A stretch of DNA of 64,000 bases from Eutreptiella sp. 'Long Island Sound 2002' (GCA_964036045.1 OZ038385.1:33549129-33613128); one strand, 5' to 3'; counted from the stretch's first letter, positions 48,551 through 61,085 are shown. Notes: generated from the sequence alone by a model not told the origin. Numbers and translations are program-made.

Positions 48551-49078
48551 GCACCCACCCGCTCAGTGCACTCCCTGCCTGTCGTGCCCTGCCTCGCCTG
48601 CAACGCTCGCGCGAACACCACCGACCAGCAGGAACCGCCCAGGGGGCCGCCACCCAGCCACGAAATTCCCTAATCCACCAAGCAGGCGTTATAGGCCCCT
48701 TTTCAAATGGGGAAACATGATGGGGCAAGGCGTGAAGAGGCGGCACTTCGCGGACCCCGACGTGCCTTGCCGCCAGCCCCCTCACCGACACCACGCGGCC
48801 TCCACCGCCCGCAGCGCCAGCGCCCACTCACAGGTGCCTCCCGCCCCACCACCAGGGCCCCTACCCCCGACAGTCGCGGAACCCCCCCCCCCCAGCGCCA
48901 TGAAACCCGGCAAGTGTCGGCCCCCGGTGGCTCGGGGTGCTGCCACGGGCCGCCCGCTTCGACCCCTTTGGGCGGGACCGAGTAAACCGTCCTGTGGCGG
49001 TTGGGAGCCCCTCATTTTCTGGGTCCCCCTCCGGCTGTGCTGGAGCCTCGGGCGGGTCATCCAGAACCAGAACAAGAA
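48551..49078 (+). other. 3' non-coding part of the non-LTR element
   Basis: GC-rich sequence between the ORF2-like stop and the restart of the 31-bp array. No coding signal is seen. The frames crossing from here into the array are created by the repeat. Confidence 0.6.
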
Positions 49079-52000
49079 CCACCATCAAGTACCCCGCCTC
49101 CTCCTCCTCCTACCATCAAGTACCCCAGCTCCACCTCCTCCCACCATCAAGTACCCTGCCTCCTCCTCCTCCCACCATCAAGTACCCTGCCTCCTCCTCG
49201 TCCCACCATCAAATACCCCGCCTCCTCCTCCTCCCACCATCAAATACCCTGCCTCCTCCTCCTCCAACCATCGAGTACCCCGCCTCCTCCTCCTCCCACC
49301 ATCAAATACCCTGCCTCCTCCTCCTCCCACCATCAAGTCCCCTGCCTCCTCGTCCTCCCACCATCAAGTACCCCGCCTCCTCCTCCTCCCACCATCAAGT
49401 ACCCTGCCTCCTCCTCCTCCCACAATCAAGTACCCCGCCTCCTCCTCCTCCACCATCAAGTACCCCGCCTCCTCCTCCTCCCACCATCAAATACCCTGCC
49501 TCCTCCTCCTCCCACCATAAAGTATCCCGCCTCCTCCTACTCCCACCATCAAGTACCCCGCCTCCTCCTCCTCCCACCATCAAATACCCCGCCTCCTCCT
49601 CCTCCCACCATCAAGTACCCTGCCTCCTCCTCCTCCCACCATCAAGTACCCTGTCTCCTCCCCCTCCCACCATCAAGTACCCTGCCTCCTCCTCCTGCCA
49701 CCATCAAGTACCCTGCCTCCTCCTCCTCCCACCATCAACTACCCCGCCTCCTCCTCCTCCAACTATCAAATACCCCGCCTCCTCCTCCTCCCACCATCAA
49801 GTACCCTGCCTCCTCCTCCTCCCACCATCAAGTACCCCGCCTCTTCCTCCTCCCATCATCAAGTACCCCGCCTCCTCCTCCTCCCACCATCAAGTACCCC
49901 GCCTCCTCCTCCTCCCACCATCAAGTACCCTGCCTCCTCCTCCTCCCACCATCAAATACCCCGCCTCCTCCTCCTCCAACCATCAAGTAGCCCGCCTCCT
50001 CCTACTCCCACCATCAAATACCCTGCCTCCTCCTCCTCCCACCATCAAGTACCCCGCTTCCTCCTCCTCCCACCATCAAGTACCCTGCCTCCTCCTCCTG
50101 CCACCATCAAGTACCCTGCCTCCTCCTCCTCCCACCATCAAGTACCCCGCCTCCTCCTCGTCCCACCATCAAGTACCCCGCCTCCTCCTCCTCCCACCAT
50201 CAAGTACCCTGCCTCCTCCTCCTCCAACCATCAAGTACCCTGCCTCCTCCTCCTCCCACCATCAAGTACCCCGCCTCCTCCTCCTCCCACCATCAAGTAC
50301 CACGCCTCCTCCTCCTCCCACCATCAAGTACCCTGCCTCCTCCTCCTCCCACCATCAAATACCCCGCGTCCTCCTCCTCCCACCATCAAGTACCCCGCCT
50401 GCTCCTCCTCCCACCATCAAGTACCCTGCCTCCTCCTCCTCCCACCATCAAATACCCTGCGTCCTCCTCCTCCCACGATCAAGTACCCTGCCTCCTCCTC
50501 CTCCCACCATCAAATACCCCGCCTCCTCCTCCTCCCACCATCAAGTACCCTGCCTCCTCCTCCTGCCACCATCAAATACCCTGCGTCCTCCTCCTCCCAC
50601 GATCAAGTACCCCGCCTCCTCCTCCTCCCACCATCAAGTACCCTGCCTCCTCCTCCTCCCAGCATCAAATTCCCTGCCTCCCCCTCCTCCCACCATCAAG
50701 TATTCCGCCTCCTCCTCCTCCCACCATCAAATACCCTGCCTCCTCCTCCTCCCACCATCACGTACCCCGCCTCCTCCTCCTCCCACCATCAAGTACCCTG
50801 CCTCCTCCTCCTCCCACCATCAAGTACCCTGCCTCCTCCTCCTCCCACCATCAAGTACCCCGCCTCCTCCTCCTCCCACCATCAAGTACCCCGCCTCCTC
50901 CTCCTCCCACCATCAAGTACCCTGCCTCCTCCTCCTCCCACCGTCAAATACCCTGCCTCCTCCTCCTCCCACCATCAAGTACCCCGCCTCCTCCTCCTCC
51001 CACCATCAAGTACCCCGCCTCCTGCTCCTCCCACCATCAAGTACCCTGCCTCCTCCTCCTCCCACCATCAAATACCCTGCCTCCTCCTCCTCCCACCATC
51101 AAGTACCCTGCCTCCTCCTCCTCCCACCATCAAATACCCCGCTTCCTCCTCCTCCCACCATCAAGTACCCCGCCTCCTCCTCCTCCCACCATCAAGTACC
51201 CTGCCTCCTCCTCCTCCCACCATCAAATACCCTGCCTCCTCCTCCTCCCACGATCAACTACCCCGCCTCCTCCTCCTCCCACCATCAAGTACCCCGCCTC
51301 CTCCTCCTCCCACCATCAAGTACCCCGCCTCCTCCTCCTCCCGCCATCAAGTACCCTGCCTCCTCCTCCTCCCACCATCAAATACCCCGCCTCCTCCTCC
51401 TCCCACCATCAAGTAGCCCGCCTCCTCCTCCTCCCTCCATCAAATATCCTGCCTCCTCCTCCTCCCACCATCAAGTACCCCGCCTCTTCCTCCTCCCACC
51501 ATCAAGTACCCTGCCTCCTCCTTCTGCCACCATCAAGTAGCCTGCCTCCTCCTCCTCCCAGCATCAAGTACCCCGCCTCCTCCTCCTCCCACCATCAAGT
51601 ACCCCGCCTCCTCCTCCTCCCACCATCAAGTACCCTGCCTCCTCCTCCTCCCACCATCAAGTACCCTGCCCCCTCCTCCTCCCACCATCAAGTACTCTGC
51701 CTCCTCCTCCTCCCACCATCAAGTACCCTGCCTCCTCCTCCTCCCACCATCAAATACCCCGCCTCCTCCTCCTCCCACCATCAAGTACCCCGCCTGCTCC
51801 TCCTCCCACCATCAAGTACCCCAGCTCCACCTCCTCCCACCATCAAATACCCTGAGTCCTCCTCCTCCCACGATCAAGTACCCTGCCTCCTCCTCCTCCC
51901 ACCATCAAGTACCCCGCCTCCTCCTCCTCCCACCATCAAATACCCCGCCTCCTCCTCCTCCAACCATCAAGTACCCCGCCTCCTCCTCCTCCCACCATCA

Positions 52001-55000
52001 AGTACCCCGCCTCCTCCTCCTCCCACCATCAAATACCCCGCCTCCTCCTCCTCCCACCATCAAGTACCCCGCCTCCTCCTCCTCCCACCATCAAATACCC
52101 TGCCTCCTCCTCCTCCCACCATCAAGTACCCTGCCTCCTCCTCCTCCCACCATCAAATACCCTGTCTACTCCTCCTCCCACCATCAAGTACCCCGCCTCC
52201 TCCTCCTCCCACCATCAAGTACCCTGCCTCCTCCTCCTCCCACCATCAAATACCCCGCCTCCTCCTCCTCTTACCATCAAGTAGCCCGCCTCCTCCTCCT
52301 CCCTCCATCAAGTACCCTGCCTCCTCCTCCTCCCACCATCAAGTACCCCGCCTCCTCCTCCTCCCACCATCAAATACCCCGCCTCCTCCTCCTCCAACCA
52401 TCAAGTACCCCGCCTCCTCCTCCTCCCACCATCAAGTACCCCGCCTCCTCCTCCTCCCACCATCAAATACCCCGCCTCCTCCTCCTCCCACCATCAAGTA
52501 CCCCGCCTCCTCCTCCTCCCACCATCAAATACCCTGCCTCCTCCTCCTCCCACCATCAAATACCCCGCCTCCTCCTCCTCCCACCATCAAGTACCCCGCC
52601 TGCTCCTCCTCCCACCATCAAGTACCCCAGCTCCACCTCCTCCCACCATCAAGTACCCCGCCTCCTCCTCCTCCCACCATCAAGTACCCTGCCTCCTCCT
52701 CCTCCCACCATCAAGTACCCCGCCTCCTCCTCCTGCCACCATCAAGTACCCTGCCTCCTCCTCCTCCCACCATCAAGTACCCCGCCTCCTCCTCCTCCCA
52801 CCATCAAGTACCCCGCCTCCTCCTCCTCCCACCATCAAATACCCTGCCTCCTCCTCCTCCCACCATCAAGTACCCTGCCTCCTCCTCCTCCCACCATCAA
52901 GTACCCCGCCTCCTCCTCCTCCCACAATTAAGTACCCCGCCTCCTCCTCCTCCCACCATCAAGTACCCTGCCTCCTCCTCCTCCCACCATCAAGTACCCT
53001 GCCTCCTCCTCCTCCCACCATCAAGTACCCTGCCTCCTCCTCCTCCCACCATCAAGTACCCCGCCTCCTCCTCCTCCCACCATCAAGTACCCTGCCTCCT
53101 CCTCCTCCCACCATCAAGTACCCCGCCTCCTCCTCCTCCCACCATCAAGTACCCCGCCTCCTCCTCCTCCCACAATTAAGTACCCCGCCTCCTCCTCCTC
53201 CCACCATCAAGTACCCTGCCTCCTCCTCCTCCCACCATCAAGTACCCTGCCTCCTCCTCCTCCCACCATCAAGTACCCTGCCTCCTCCTCCTCCCACCAT
53301 CAAGTACCCCGCCTCCTCCTCCTCCCACCATCAAGTACCCTGCCTCCTCCTCCTCCCACCATCACGTACCCTGCCTCCTCCTCCTCCCTCCATCAAGTAC
53401 CCCGCCTCCTCCTCCTCCCACCATCAAGTACCCTGCCTCCTCCTCCTCCCACCATCAAGTACCCTGCCTCCTCCTCCTCCGACCATCAAGTACCCCGCCT
53501 CCTCCTCCTCCCACCATCAAGTACCCCGCCTCCTCCTCCTCCCACCATCAAGTACCCTGCCTCCTCCTCCTCCCACCATCAAGTACCCTGCCTCCTCCTC
53601 CTCCCACCATCAAGTACCCTGCCCCCTCCTCCTCCAACCATCAAGTACCCCGCCTCCTCCTCCTCCCACCATCAAGTACCCTGCCTCCTCCTCCTCCCAC
53701 CATCAAATACCCCGCCTCCTCCTCCTCCCACCATCAAGTAACCCGCCTGCTCCTCCTCCCACCATCAAGTACCCTGCCTCCTCCTCCTCCCACCATCAAA
53801 TACCCTGCGTCCTCCTCCTCCCACCATCAAGTACCCTGCCTCCTCCTCCTCCCACCATCAAGTACCCCGCCTCCTCCTCCTCCCACAATCAAATACCCCG
53901 CCTCCTCCTCCTCCCACCATCAAGTACCCCGCCTCCTCCTCCTCCCACCATCAAGTACCCCGCCTCCTCCTCCTCCCACCATCAAATACCCGCCTCCTCC
54001 TCCTCCCACCATCAAGTACCCCGCCTCCTCCTCCTCCCACCATCAAATACCCTGCCTCCTCCTCCTCCCACCATCAAGTACCCTGCCTCCTCCTCCTCCC
54101 ACCATCAAATACCCTGCCTACTCCTCCTCCAACCATCAAGTACCCCGCCTCCTCCTCCTCCCACTATCAAGTACCCTGCCTCCTCCTCCTCCTCCCACCA
54201 TCAAGTACCCCGCCTCCTCCTCCTCCCACCATCAAGTACCCTGCCTCCTCCTCCTCCCACCATCAAGTACCCCGCCTCCTCCTCCTCCCACCATCAAGTA
54301 CCCCGCCTCCTCCTCCTCCCACCATCACATACCCTGCCTCCTCCTCCTCCCACCATCAAGTACCCTGCCTCCTCCTCCTCCCTCCATCAAGTACCCCGCC
54401 TCCTCCTCCTCCCACCATTAAGTACCCCGCCTCCTCCTCCTCCCACCATCAAGTACCCTGCCTCCTCCTCCTCCCACCATCAAGTACCCCGCCTCCTCCT
54501 CCCCCCACCATCAAGTACCCCGCCTCCTCCTCCTCCCACCATCAAGTACCCCGCCTCCTCCTTCTTCAACCATCAAATACCCTGCCTCCTCCTCCTCCCA
54601 CCATCAAGTACCCCGCCTCCTCCTCCTCCCACCATCAAATACCCTGCCTACTCCTCCTCCAACCATCAAGTACCCCGCCTCCTCCTCCTCCCACCATCAA
54701 GTACCCCGCGTCCTCCTCCTCCCACCATCAAGTACCCCGCCTCAACCTCCTCCCACCATCAAGTACCCTGCCTCCTCCTCCTCCCACCATCAAATACCCC
54801 GCCTCCTCCTCCTCCCACCATCAAGTACCCTGCCTCCTCCTCCTCCCACCATCAAATACCCCGCCTCCTCCTCCTCCCACCATCAGGTACCCCGCCTCCT
54901 CCTCCTCCGACCATCAAATACCCTGCCTGCTCCTCCTCCCACCATCAAGTACCCCGCCTCCTCCTCCTCCCACCATCAAGTACCCTGCCTCCTCCTCCCC

Positions 55001-56084
55001 CCACCATCAAGTACCCTGCCTCCTCCTCCTCCGACCATCAAGTACCCCGCCTCCTCCTCCCCCCACCATCAAGTACCCCGCCTCCTCCTCCTCCCACCAT
55101 CAAGTACCCCGCCTCCTCCTTCTTCAACCATCAAATACCCTGCCTCCTCCTCCTCCCACCATCAAGTACCCCGCCTCCTCCTCCTCCCACCATCAAATAC
55201 CCTGCCTACTCCTCCTCCAACCATCAAGTACCCCGCCTCCTCCTCCTCCCACCATCAAGTACCCCGCCTCCTCCTCCTCCCACCATCAAGTACCCCGCCT
55301 CAACCTCCTCCCACCATCAAGTACCCTGCCTCCTCCTCCTCCCACCATCAAATACCCCGCCTCCTCCTCCTCCCACCATCAAGTACCCTGCCTCCTCCTC
55401 CTCCCACCATCAAATACCCCGCCTCCTCCTCCTCCCACCATCAGGTACCCCGCCTCCTCCTCCTCCGACCATCAAATACCCTGCCTGCTCCTCCTCCCAC
55501 CATCAAGTACCCCGCCTCCTCCTCCTCCCACCATCAAGTACCCTGCCTCCTCCTCCTGCCACCATCAAGTACCCTGCCTCCTCCTCCTCCGACCATCAAG
55601 TACCCCGCCTCCTCCTCCTGCCACCATCAAGTACCCTGCCTCCTCCTCCTCCCACCATCAAATACCCCGCCTCCTCCTCCTCCCACCATCAAGTACCCCG
55701 CCTCCTCCTCCTCCCACCATCAAGTACCCTGTCTCCTCCTCCTCCCACCATCAAGTACCCCGCCTCCTCCTCCTCCCACAATGAAGTACCCTGCCTCCTC
55801 CTCCTCCCGACATCAAGTACCCCGCCTCCTCCTCCTCCCACGATCAAGTACCCCGCCTCCTCCTCCTCCAACCATCAAGTACCCCGCCTCCTCCTTCTTC
55901 CACCATCAAGTACCCTGCCTCCTCCTCCTCCCACCTTCAAGTACCCCGCCTCCTTCTCCTCCCACCATCAAGTACCCCGCCTCCTCCTCCTCCCACCATC
56001 AAGTACCCCGCCTCCCCCTCCTGCCACCATCAAGTACCCTGCCTCCTCCTCCTCCCACCATCAAATACCCTGCCTCCTCCTCCC
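49079..56084. repeat. 31-bp C/T-rich minisatellite, block 2 (about 226 units)
   Basis: Same unit, orientation and variants as block 1, so the non-LTR element interrupts one formerly continuous array. The landmark unit ATAAAGTATCCC is at 49517. Occasional units carry deletions (for example near 53990) or an extra TCC (near 54185). No gene is seen. Confidence 0.97.
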
Positions 56085-56602
56085 AGGTGTCACACCCTCT
56101 GGTGGGGGCGGTCCCCAGGATGAGCCAGAGGCACCCATTTCCTGTGAGCAGGCTCAGCCTCGCAGATGAGACGCCGTGCGTCGCCGCCCAAGTGACAGGC
56201 GCGATGGCCCTGAGGGCCCCGCGAGTGCGTATCAGCCTACCTGTTGCGCAGGTCCCTGTGGGACCCAGGGCGTAGAGACAAAAAAAAAAAGGAAACCCAA
56301 TGCGACGCGTAACCCCACACAAGTGACACCGTCCTGGAGGCGGCCCCATACCCCGCTGAAGGGATCACCATGAAGCGACATGATGCCTAACTACTCATCA
56401 CGTGGTGCTGGGCGGTCCAGTGCTGAGCCGGCCTGCGTGAGCGGGGGAGGGTGGTCCTCCCTAGAAACGCACACGACAGGTCCCACAACAAGGACACCGC
56501 GCGGGGTGCACGCGGCGCACGACGCGACGCACAGGTGCACGCGGAGCGACACGAGAGACAACAAGACGCGCGACGCAGTGCACACCGCGCAGGCCACACG
56601 GC
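56085..56602. other. unique GC-rich left flank of the composite block
   Basis: Starts CAGGTGTCACACC. It contains a perfect short hairpin GGTCCC-TGT-GGGACC (56251-56265) followed by an 11-base A run (56280-56290), a layout that recalls the 3' end of a retroposed RNA. Downstream is CACG/GCGAC-rich sequence. No supported gene. Confidence 0.5.
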
Positions 56603-57040
56603 AGGCTCCAATAGTCCCTTGATTGGTAACGGGACTGGGGCACACCAGCGGCGACTGCAGCATGCGAACGTGCTGCCAATGGGCTGTGGTGCACAGGCTG
56701 CGGCACAAGGACTGCAGGCCCCAATAGCCCCCTGATTGGTGACGGGACTGGGGCATTACTGCAGCCAGTGGCCGCAGCATAACAGCGCCGCAGAGATGCT
56801 GCAGCAGTCAGGCTGCGACACAAGGGCTGCAGGCTCCAATAGTCCCTTGATTGGTAACGGGACTGGGGCACTCCTGCAGTGACTGCAGCATGCGAACGTG
56901 CTGCCAGTGGTGTGTGGTGCAAAGGCTGCGGCACAAGGACTGCAGGCCCCAATAGTCCCCTGATTGGTGACGGGACTGGGGCATTACTGCAGCCAGTTAC
57001 TGCAGCATAACAGCGCTGCAGAGATGCTGCAGCAGTCAGA

Positions 57041-57202
57041 CTCCGCGGTGGAGGCACAAGACCACCGTTGTGGAGGCACAAGACCTCCGCGGTGGAGGCA
57101 CAAGACCTCCGCGGTGGAGGCACAACACCTCCGCGGTGGAGACACAAGACCTCCGTTGTGGAGGCACAAGACCTCTGCCGTGGTGGCACAAGACCTCCGC
57201 GC
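57041..57202. repeat. 21-bp palindromic repeat cluster 1
   Basis: About eight units built on CTCCGCGGTGGAGGCACAAGA (21 bases; core CCTCCGCGGTGGAGG is an inverted repeat). The cluster replaces the normal junction between two 228-bp units, after AGCAGTCAGA and before GCGACACAAGGG. Confidence 0.9.
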
Positions 57203-58338
57203 GACACAAGGGCTGCAGGCTCCAATAGTCCCTTGATTGGTAACGGGACTGGGGCACTCCTGCAGTGACTGCAGCATGCAAGTGTGCTGCCAATGGGCTG
57301 TGGTGCACAGGCTGCGGCACAAGGACTGCGGGCCCCAATAGCCCCTTGATTGGTGACGCGACTGGGGCATTACTGCAGCCAGTGGCTGCAGCATAACAGC
57401 GCTGCAGAGATGCTGCAGCAGTCAGGCTGCAACACAAGGGCTGCAGGCTCCAATAGTCCCTTGATTGGTAACTGGACTGGGGCACTCCTGCAGTGACTGC
57501 AGCATGCGAACGTGCTGCCAGTGGGCTCTGGTGCACAGACTGCAGCACCAGGGCTGCAGGCCCCAATAGCCCCTTGATTGGTGACAGGACTGGGGCATTA
57601 CTGCAGCCAGTGGCTGCAGCATAACAGCGCTGCAGAGATGCTGCAGCAGTCAGGCTGCGACACAAGGGCTGCAGGCTCCAATAGTCCCTTGATTGGTAAC
57701 GGGACTGGGGCACTCCTGCAGTGACTGCAGCATGCAAACGTGCTGCCAATTGGCTGTGGTGCATAGGCTGCAGCACAAGGACTGCAGGCCCCAATAGCCC
57801 CCTGATTGGTGACAGGACTGGGGCATTACTGCAGCCAGTGGCTGCAGCATAACAGCGCTGCAGCCCTGCTGCAGCAGTCAGGCTGCGACACAAGGGCTGC
57901 AGGCTCCAATAGTCCCTTGATTGGTAACGGGACTGGGGCACACCAGCAGTGACTGCAGCATGCAAACGTGCTGCCAGTGGGCTGTGGTGCAAAGGCTGCA
58001 GCACAAGGACTGCAGGCCCCAATAGCCCCCTGATTGGTGACGGGACTGGGGCATTACTGCAGCCAGTGGCTGCAGCATAACAGCGCTGCAGAGATGCTGC
58101 AGCAGTCAGGCTGCAACACAAGGGCTGCAGGCTCCAATAGTCCCTTGATTGGTAATGGGACTGGGGCACACCAGCAGTGACTGCAGCATGCGAACGTGCT
58201 GCCAGTGGGCTGTGGTGCACAGGCTGCAGCACAAGGACTGCAGGCCCCAATAGCCCCCTGATTGGTGACGGGACTGGGGCATTACTGCAGCCAGTGGCTG
58301 CAGCATAACAGCGCTGCAGAGATGCTGCAGCAGTCAGA

Positions 58339-58522
58339 CTCCGCGCTGGAGGCACAAGACCTCCGTTGAGGAGGCACAAGACCTCCGCGGTGGAGGCACA
58401 AGACCTCCGCGGTGGAGGCACAACACCTCCGCGGTGGAGACACAAGACCTCCGTTGTGGAGGCACAAGACCTCCGTTGTGGAGGCACAAGACCTCTGCTC
58501 TGGAGGCACAATACCTCCGCGC
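58339..58522. repeat. 21-bp palindromic repeat cluster 2
   Basis: Same unit and same boundaries as cluster 1, with about nine units. It lies at the same phase of the 228-bp unit. Confidence 0.9.
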
Positions 58523-60686
58523 GACACAAGGGCTGCAGGCTCCAATAGTCCCTGGATTGGTAACGGGACTGGGGCACTCCTGCAGTGACTGCAGCATGCA
58601 AGTGTGCTGCCAATGGGCTGTGGTGCACAGGCTGCGGCACAAGGACTGCAGGCCCCAATAGCCCCCTGATTGGTGACGGGACTGGGGCATTACTGCAGCC
58701 AGTGGCTGCAACATAACAGCGCTGCAGAGATGCTGCAGCAGTCAGGCTGCAACACAAGGGCTGCAGGCTCGAATAGTCCCTTGATTGGTAACGGGACTGG
58801 GGCACTCCTGCAGTGACTGCAGCATGCGAACGTGCTGCCAGTGGTCTGTGGTGCATAGGCTGCAGCACAAGGACTGCAGGCCCCAATAGCCCCCTGATTG
58901 GTGACGGGACTGGGGCATTACTGCAGCCAGTGGCTGCAACATAACAGCGCTGCAGAGATGCTGCAGCAGTCAGGCTGCGACACAAGGGCTGCAGGCTCCA
59001 ATAGTCCCTTGATTGGTAACGGGACTGGGGCACTCCTGCAGTGACTGCAGCATGCGAACGTGCTGCCAGTGGTCTGTGGTGCATAGGCTGCAGCACAAGG
59101 ACTGCAGGCCCCAACAGCCCCCTGATTGGTGGACGGGACTGGGGCATTACTGCAGCCAGTGGCTGCAGCATAACAGCGCTGCAGAGATGCTGCAGCAGTC
59201 AGGCTGCGACACAAGGGCTGCAGGCTCCAATAGTCCCTTGATTGGTAACGGGACTGGGGCACACCAGCAGTGACTGCAGCATGCAAACGTGCTGCCAATG
59301 GGCTGTGGTGCATAGGCTGCAGCAAAAGGACTGCAGGCCCCAATAGCCCCCTGATTGGTGACGGGACTGGGGCATTACTGCAGCCAGTGGCTGCAACATA
59401 ACAGCGCTGCAGAGATGCTGCAGCAGCCAGGCTGCAACACAAGGGCTGCAGGCTCCAATAGTCCCTTGATTGGTAACGGGACTGGGGCACACCAGCAGTG
59501 ACTGCAGCATGCAAACGTGCTGCCAATGGGCTGTGGTGCATAGGCTGCAGCACAAGGACTGCAGGCCCCAATAGCCCCCTGATTGGTGACGGGACTGGGG
59601 CATTACTGCAGCCAGTGGCTGCAACATAACAGCGCTGCAGAGATGCTGCAGCAGTCAGGCTGCGACACAAGGGCTGCAGGCTCCAATAGTCCCTTGATTG
59701 GTAACGGGACTGGGGCACTCCTGCAGTGACTGCAGCATGCAAACGTGCTGCCAATGGGCAGTGGTGCATAGGCTGCAGCACAAGGACTGCAGGCCCCAAT
59801 AGCCCCCTGATTGGTGACGGGACTGTGGCATTACTGCAGCCAGTGGCTGCAACATAACAGCGCTGCAGAGATGCTGCAGCAGTCAGGCTGCGGCACAAGG
59901 GCTGCAGGCTCCAATAGCCCCCTGATTGGTGACGGGACTGGGGCATTACTGCAGCCAGTGGCTGCAGCATAACAGCGCTGCAGAGATGCTGCAGCAGTCA
60001 GGCTGCGACACAAGGGCTGCAGGCTCCAATAGTCCCTTGATTGGTAACGGGACTGGGGCACACCAGCAGTGACTGCAGCATGCAAACGTGCTGCCAATGG
60101 GCTGTGGTGCACAGGCTGCAGCACAAGGACTGCAGGCCCCAACAGCCCCTTGATTGGTGACAGGACTGGGGCATTACTGCAGCCAGTGGCTGCAGCATAA
60201 CAGCGCTGCAGAGATGCTGCAGCAGTCAGGCTGCGACACAAGGGCTGCAGGCTCCAATAGTCCCTTGATTGGTAACGGGACTAGGGCACTCCTGCAGAGA
60301 CTGCAGCATGCAAACGTGCTGCCAATGGGCTGTGGTGCATAGGCTGCAGCACAAGGACTGCAGGCCCCAATAGCCCCCTGATTGGTGACGGGACTGGGGC
60401 ATTACTGCAGCCAGTGGCCGCAGCATAACAGCGCTGCAGAGATGCTGCAGCAGTCAGGCTGCGACACAAGGGCTGCAGGCTCCAATAGTCCCTTGATTGG
60501 TAACGGGACTGGGGCACACCAGCAGTGACTGCAGCATGCAAACGTGCTGCCAGTGGTGTCTGGTGCAAAGGCTGCGGCACAAGGACTGCAGGCCCCAATA
60601 GTCCCCTGATTGGTGACGGGACTGGGGCATTACTGCAGCCAGTGACTGCAGCATAACAGCGCTGCAGAGATGCTGCAGCAGTCAGA

Positions 60687-60882
60687 CTCCGCGGTGGAGG
60701 CACAAGACCTCCGTTGTGGAGGCACAAGACCTCCGCGGTGGAGGCACAAGACCTCCGCGGTGGAGGCACAACACCTCCGCGGTGGAGACACAAGACCTCC
60801 GTTGTGGAGGCACAAAACCTCCGCCGTGGAGGCACAAGACCTCCGCGCTGGGGGCATAAGACGTCCGCAGCGGAGGCACAAG
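60687..60882. repeat. 21-bp palindromic repeat cluster 3
   Basis: About nine units. The left boundary is the same as in clusters 1 and 2, but the right side runs into unique sequence instead of returning to the 228-bp repeat. Confidence 0.88.
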
Positions 60883-61084
60883 AAACGACGCCGAGCCCGC
60901 GTCAAGCACTGCGCACGAAGAGCACGAAGCGCACGCGCCAGCGCACGCGATGAACCTCGAGCACGCTCTGGGCCACCTGAGGGTGAGGTGACTGCCCTAG
61001 CGTCCGCCGGAGGCCGCCACCGGCAAAGCGAGAGGCAGCCCACGGGCAGCCGATACCGCACGGCCCAACTTAACCTAACCTAAC
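60883..61084. other. unique right flank of the composite block
   Basis: GC-rich sequence with CGCACG-type runs, ending GCCCAACTTAACC. No gene seen. Confidence 0.5.
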
Positions 61085-61085
61085 C
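61071..61085. repeat. short (TAACC)3 run
   Basis: Three perfect TAACC units, preceded by ACT, at the right edge of the composite block. They could be a microsatellite tail of a retroelement or a scrap of TTAGG-type telomere repeat. Confidence 0.7.

Larger units (their letters stand above)
45564..49078 (+). mobile_element. 5'-truncated non-LTR retrotransposon fragment, GC-rich
   Basis: A 3.5-kb GC-rich block interrupts the 31-bp array. It encodes the C-terminal half of a LINE-type ORF2 (reverse transcriptase, RNase H, zinc knuckle), followed by about 530 bases of 3' non-coding sequence ending AACCAGAACAAGAA. No poly(A) tail is seen. It starts abruptly in coding sequence, as expected from incomplete reverse transcription. 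The flanks share CCACCATC. Composition differs sharply from the Ty3/Gypsy copies. Confidence 0.85.
56603..60686. repeat. 228-bp dimeric tandem repeat (about 17 copies)
   Basis: Each 228-bp unit has two related halves of 113 and 115 bp. One half begins CAGGCTCCAATAGTCCCTTG and the other CAGGCCCCAATAGCCCCCTG. Each half carries CCAAT and ATTGG in inverted orientation, and the unit is rich in CTGCAG. Starts are seen near 57444, 57672, 57900 and 58128. A hybrid half-unit near 59905 joins the first half's start to the second half's body. Minus-strand frames of up to 711 codons exist because 228 is a multiple of three, but they read Leu/Cys/Gln repeats and are probably not genes. Confidence 0.93.
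56085..61084. mobile_element. composite repeat block inserted in the 31-bp array, class unknown
   Basis: A 5-kb unit unlike the surrounding array: a unique GC-rich left flank, a 228-bp dimeric tandem repeat with three clusters of a 21-bp repeat, a unique right flank, and a terminal TAACC run. The array sequence CCTGCCTCCTCCTCC stands on both sides (56070-56084 and 61085-61099), which fits a target duplication of about 15 bp and hence a retroposed or transposed unit. No terminal inverted repeats and no credible protein are seen. It may be non-autonomous. Confidence 0.5.

Noticed and set aside
48937-51540. An 867-codon frame, and others of up to 356 codons (such as 38984-40054), running through the 31-bp minisatellite
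   Set aside because: The frame starts in the non-LTR element's 3' region and continues through array units as Ser/Pro/Leu repeats. It is interrupted wherever a unit has an indel. No independent sign of a gene.
57036-59171. A 711-codon minus-strand frame in the 228-bp array
   Set aside because: The unit length is a multiple of three, so any open phase stays open. The translation is a repeated Leu/Cys/Gln-rich peptide, and other phases are also open for 66 codons per unit.
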